This document shows, piece after piece, positions 62,862 to 64,000 of a stretch of 64,000 nucleotides of DNA. Source of the DNA: Mansonella perstans (Eukaryota > Nematoda > Chromadorea > Rhabditida > Onchocercidae). Where the stretch lies: assembly GCA_037074765.1 (NCBI GenBank), contig JBAMDO010000580.1:434001-498000 (forward strand), read 5' to 3'. Position numbers and translations under genes: made by a program. The notes under the pieces were generated by a model. The model worked only from the letters and a program-made list of their open reading frames with translations, did not search any database and was not told the DNA's origin. Each line of letters opens with the position of its first letter. Position 1 is the first letter of the stretch.

Positions 62862-64000
62862 TTTAAGGCTATTCAACGCTTCAATTTTGCCTGTAAACCT
62901 GAAAATTTGTGCGGCTTTTCATCTGTTGTTTCTTTGGCACTTCTGTCCTTGTTTATTAGTTGACTAGTTTATTCAAGTAGTAACTGTTATTAACATCTCC
63001 AATTAAATCAGAGGGTTTACCGTTAAATATATCTTAGAAGTTAGTATCAGTTCGATGAACTGGGATAGTGGTCAGCGACAATGGTGCTACACAGTGTCCA
63101 GTTTTGTGTCCAGTTTTAAGACGTTTATACCTTGAAGTAATTTTATTCTTCAGAAAAAAAAAAGTAAGGGAGATGGTGTATATCAAACCTTTGTTAGGAA
63201 TAAGGCTAACATATTTCATTGCTGATGTTTGATTTTATACAAAATGACATAATCTCGAATCTATCACTATTTCATAAGCTCAAACTGAAATTTCAGTCTT
63301 GAATTCCTTTCTCATTCTTATCACAATGTTTTCAAGAGCCTTACCTCATTGGGTATTTTGATGGCTTTCATCGTTGATGTGAAATTTTATTCTTCTAATT
63401 GAAATTAATATAAATATGTCAAACGGTGATACCATTCATAAGACTGATGGATTCATAATCTGAACATATATTTATGATAAAAAAACTGATAAGCGCAATT
63501 TAATAAATGAATATGTTACAAATATCCTGTTACTTACAACAGAAAACAACAGAAAACCAGTTGCAACAATGAATTCAGTTGTTTTTAAAGATTTCTTTGG
63601 TATGGTGTGTTGGAAATATGAAGTGGAAGTTTCGAAATTGTTGACAAAATTATACAATGAAAGATGGATAGAAGTTTCACCGAATGTTTATTGTAGCTGT
63701 CGTTTGACCAACAAAGCTTTCTTGATAAGAAAATAATGAGCAGCTCTTTTTTTTTGAGTAAGATTTTGAAAAGTAGCATTCATTTCGGTATATAAAAATG
63801 AAAAAAACATAAGCGATTAATGATAAAGGAAAAGAAAGAGACAGATATGTAAATCCACTGGTAGACCTTGCTGATATTGTTCTAAAGCTTACTGATTAAA
63901 ACTATGATGCAAAAATCTAGCAGTCTGGCACAATATTCTATTTAAGCATTATCACGATCTGAACTTAGCACATTTTCCCCAAAAGTGAACTGGAATTTAC
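62862..64000. other. Window end, no gene recognised
   Basis: Contains the 3' UTR of the heat shock gene and AT-rich DNA. Short minus-strand frames at 63034-63219, 63472-63657 and 63585-63779 show no motif. Confidence 0.45.

Overview
The window is AT-rich metazoan DNA, and everything points to a nematode. Genes are split into many small exons. Most introns end in the worm-type acceptor TTTTCAG or a close variant, and many donors are GTAAGT, GTTTGT or GTTAGT. The families present have clear worm relatives: a HSP-12-type small heat shock protein, a PUF RNA-binding protein, and a CUX homeobox gene next to NDUFA8. Base composition and long A/T runs suggest a spirurid or filarial worm. That is an inference, and I cannot name the species. 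Almost no real gene is one open frame, so the gene models below were built exon by exon from splice sites, reading phase and family motifs.

Layout. 1-11.5 kb: gene-poor, with microsatellites. 11.5-13.7 kb (+): protein with two CXXC zinc fingers and a long polyglutamine tract. 13.7-18.1 kb: no gene seen. 18.1-29.0 kb (-): CUX/CASP-type homeobox gene (ceh-44 orthologue), with an N-terminal coiled coil, three CUT domains and a homeodomain. 32.1-33.5 kb (-): NDUFA8, a mitochondrial complex I subunit. 34.2-36.4 kb (+): PDZ-type protein diverging from NDUFA8. 38.8-43.0 kb (-): 649-residue coiled-coil protein. 43.1-43.9 kb: two minisatellites. 44.6-48.8 kb (+): PUF protein with eight repeats. 49.3-49.8 kb (+): small cysteine-rich gene or remnant. 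50.2-53.6 kb, possibly to 54.8 kb (-): RBR-type ubiquitin ligase with C-terminal membrane segments. 55.0 kb: minisatellite. 56.3-58.8 kb (+): decayed ERp72/PDIA4-type protein disulfide isomerase, a pseudogene. 60.8-62.9 kb (+): small heat shock protein of the HSP-12 class. 62.9-64 kb: nothing recognised.

The genes do not form one pathway. Two neighbour relations may matter. NDUFA8 lies upstream of the CUX gene on the same strand, and I recall the same pair adjacent in C. elegans (Y54F10AM.5 and ceh-44). Two divergent pairs, NDUFA8/PDZ and coiled-coil/PUF, may share intergenic control DNA. The observations most worth following are: one apparently CpG-competent and one degenerate CXXC finger in a polyQ protein; paired loss of two cysteines in NDUFA8; the coiled-coil protein with a possible RWD-like end; the unusual RNA-recognition residues of the PUF protein; and the uncertain frame of the RBR ligase. 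No CRISPR array, tRNA, rRNA or intact transposon was found.
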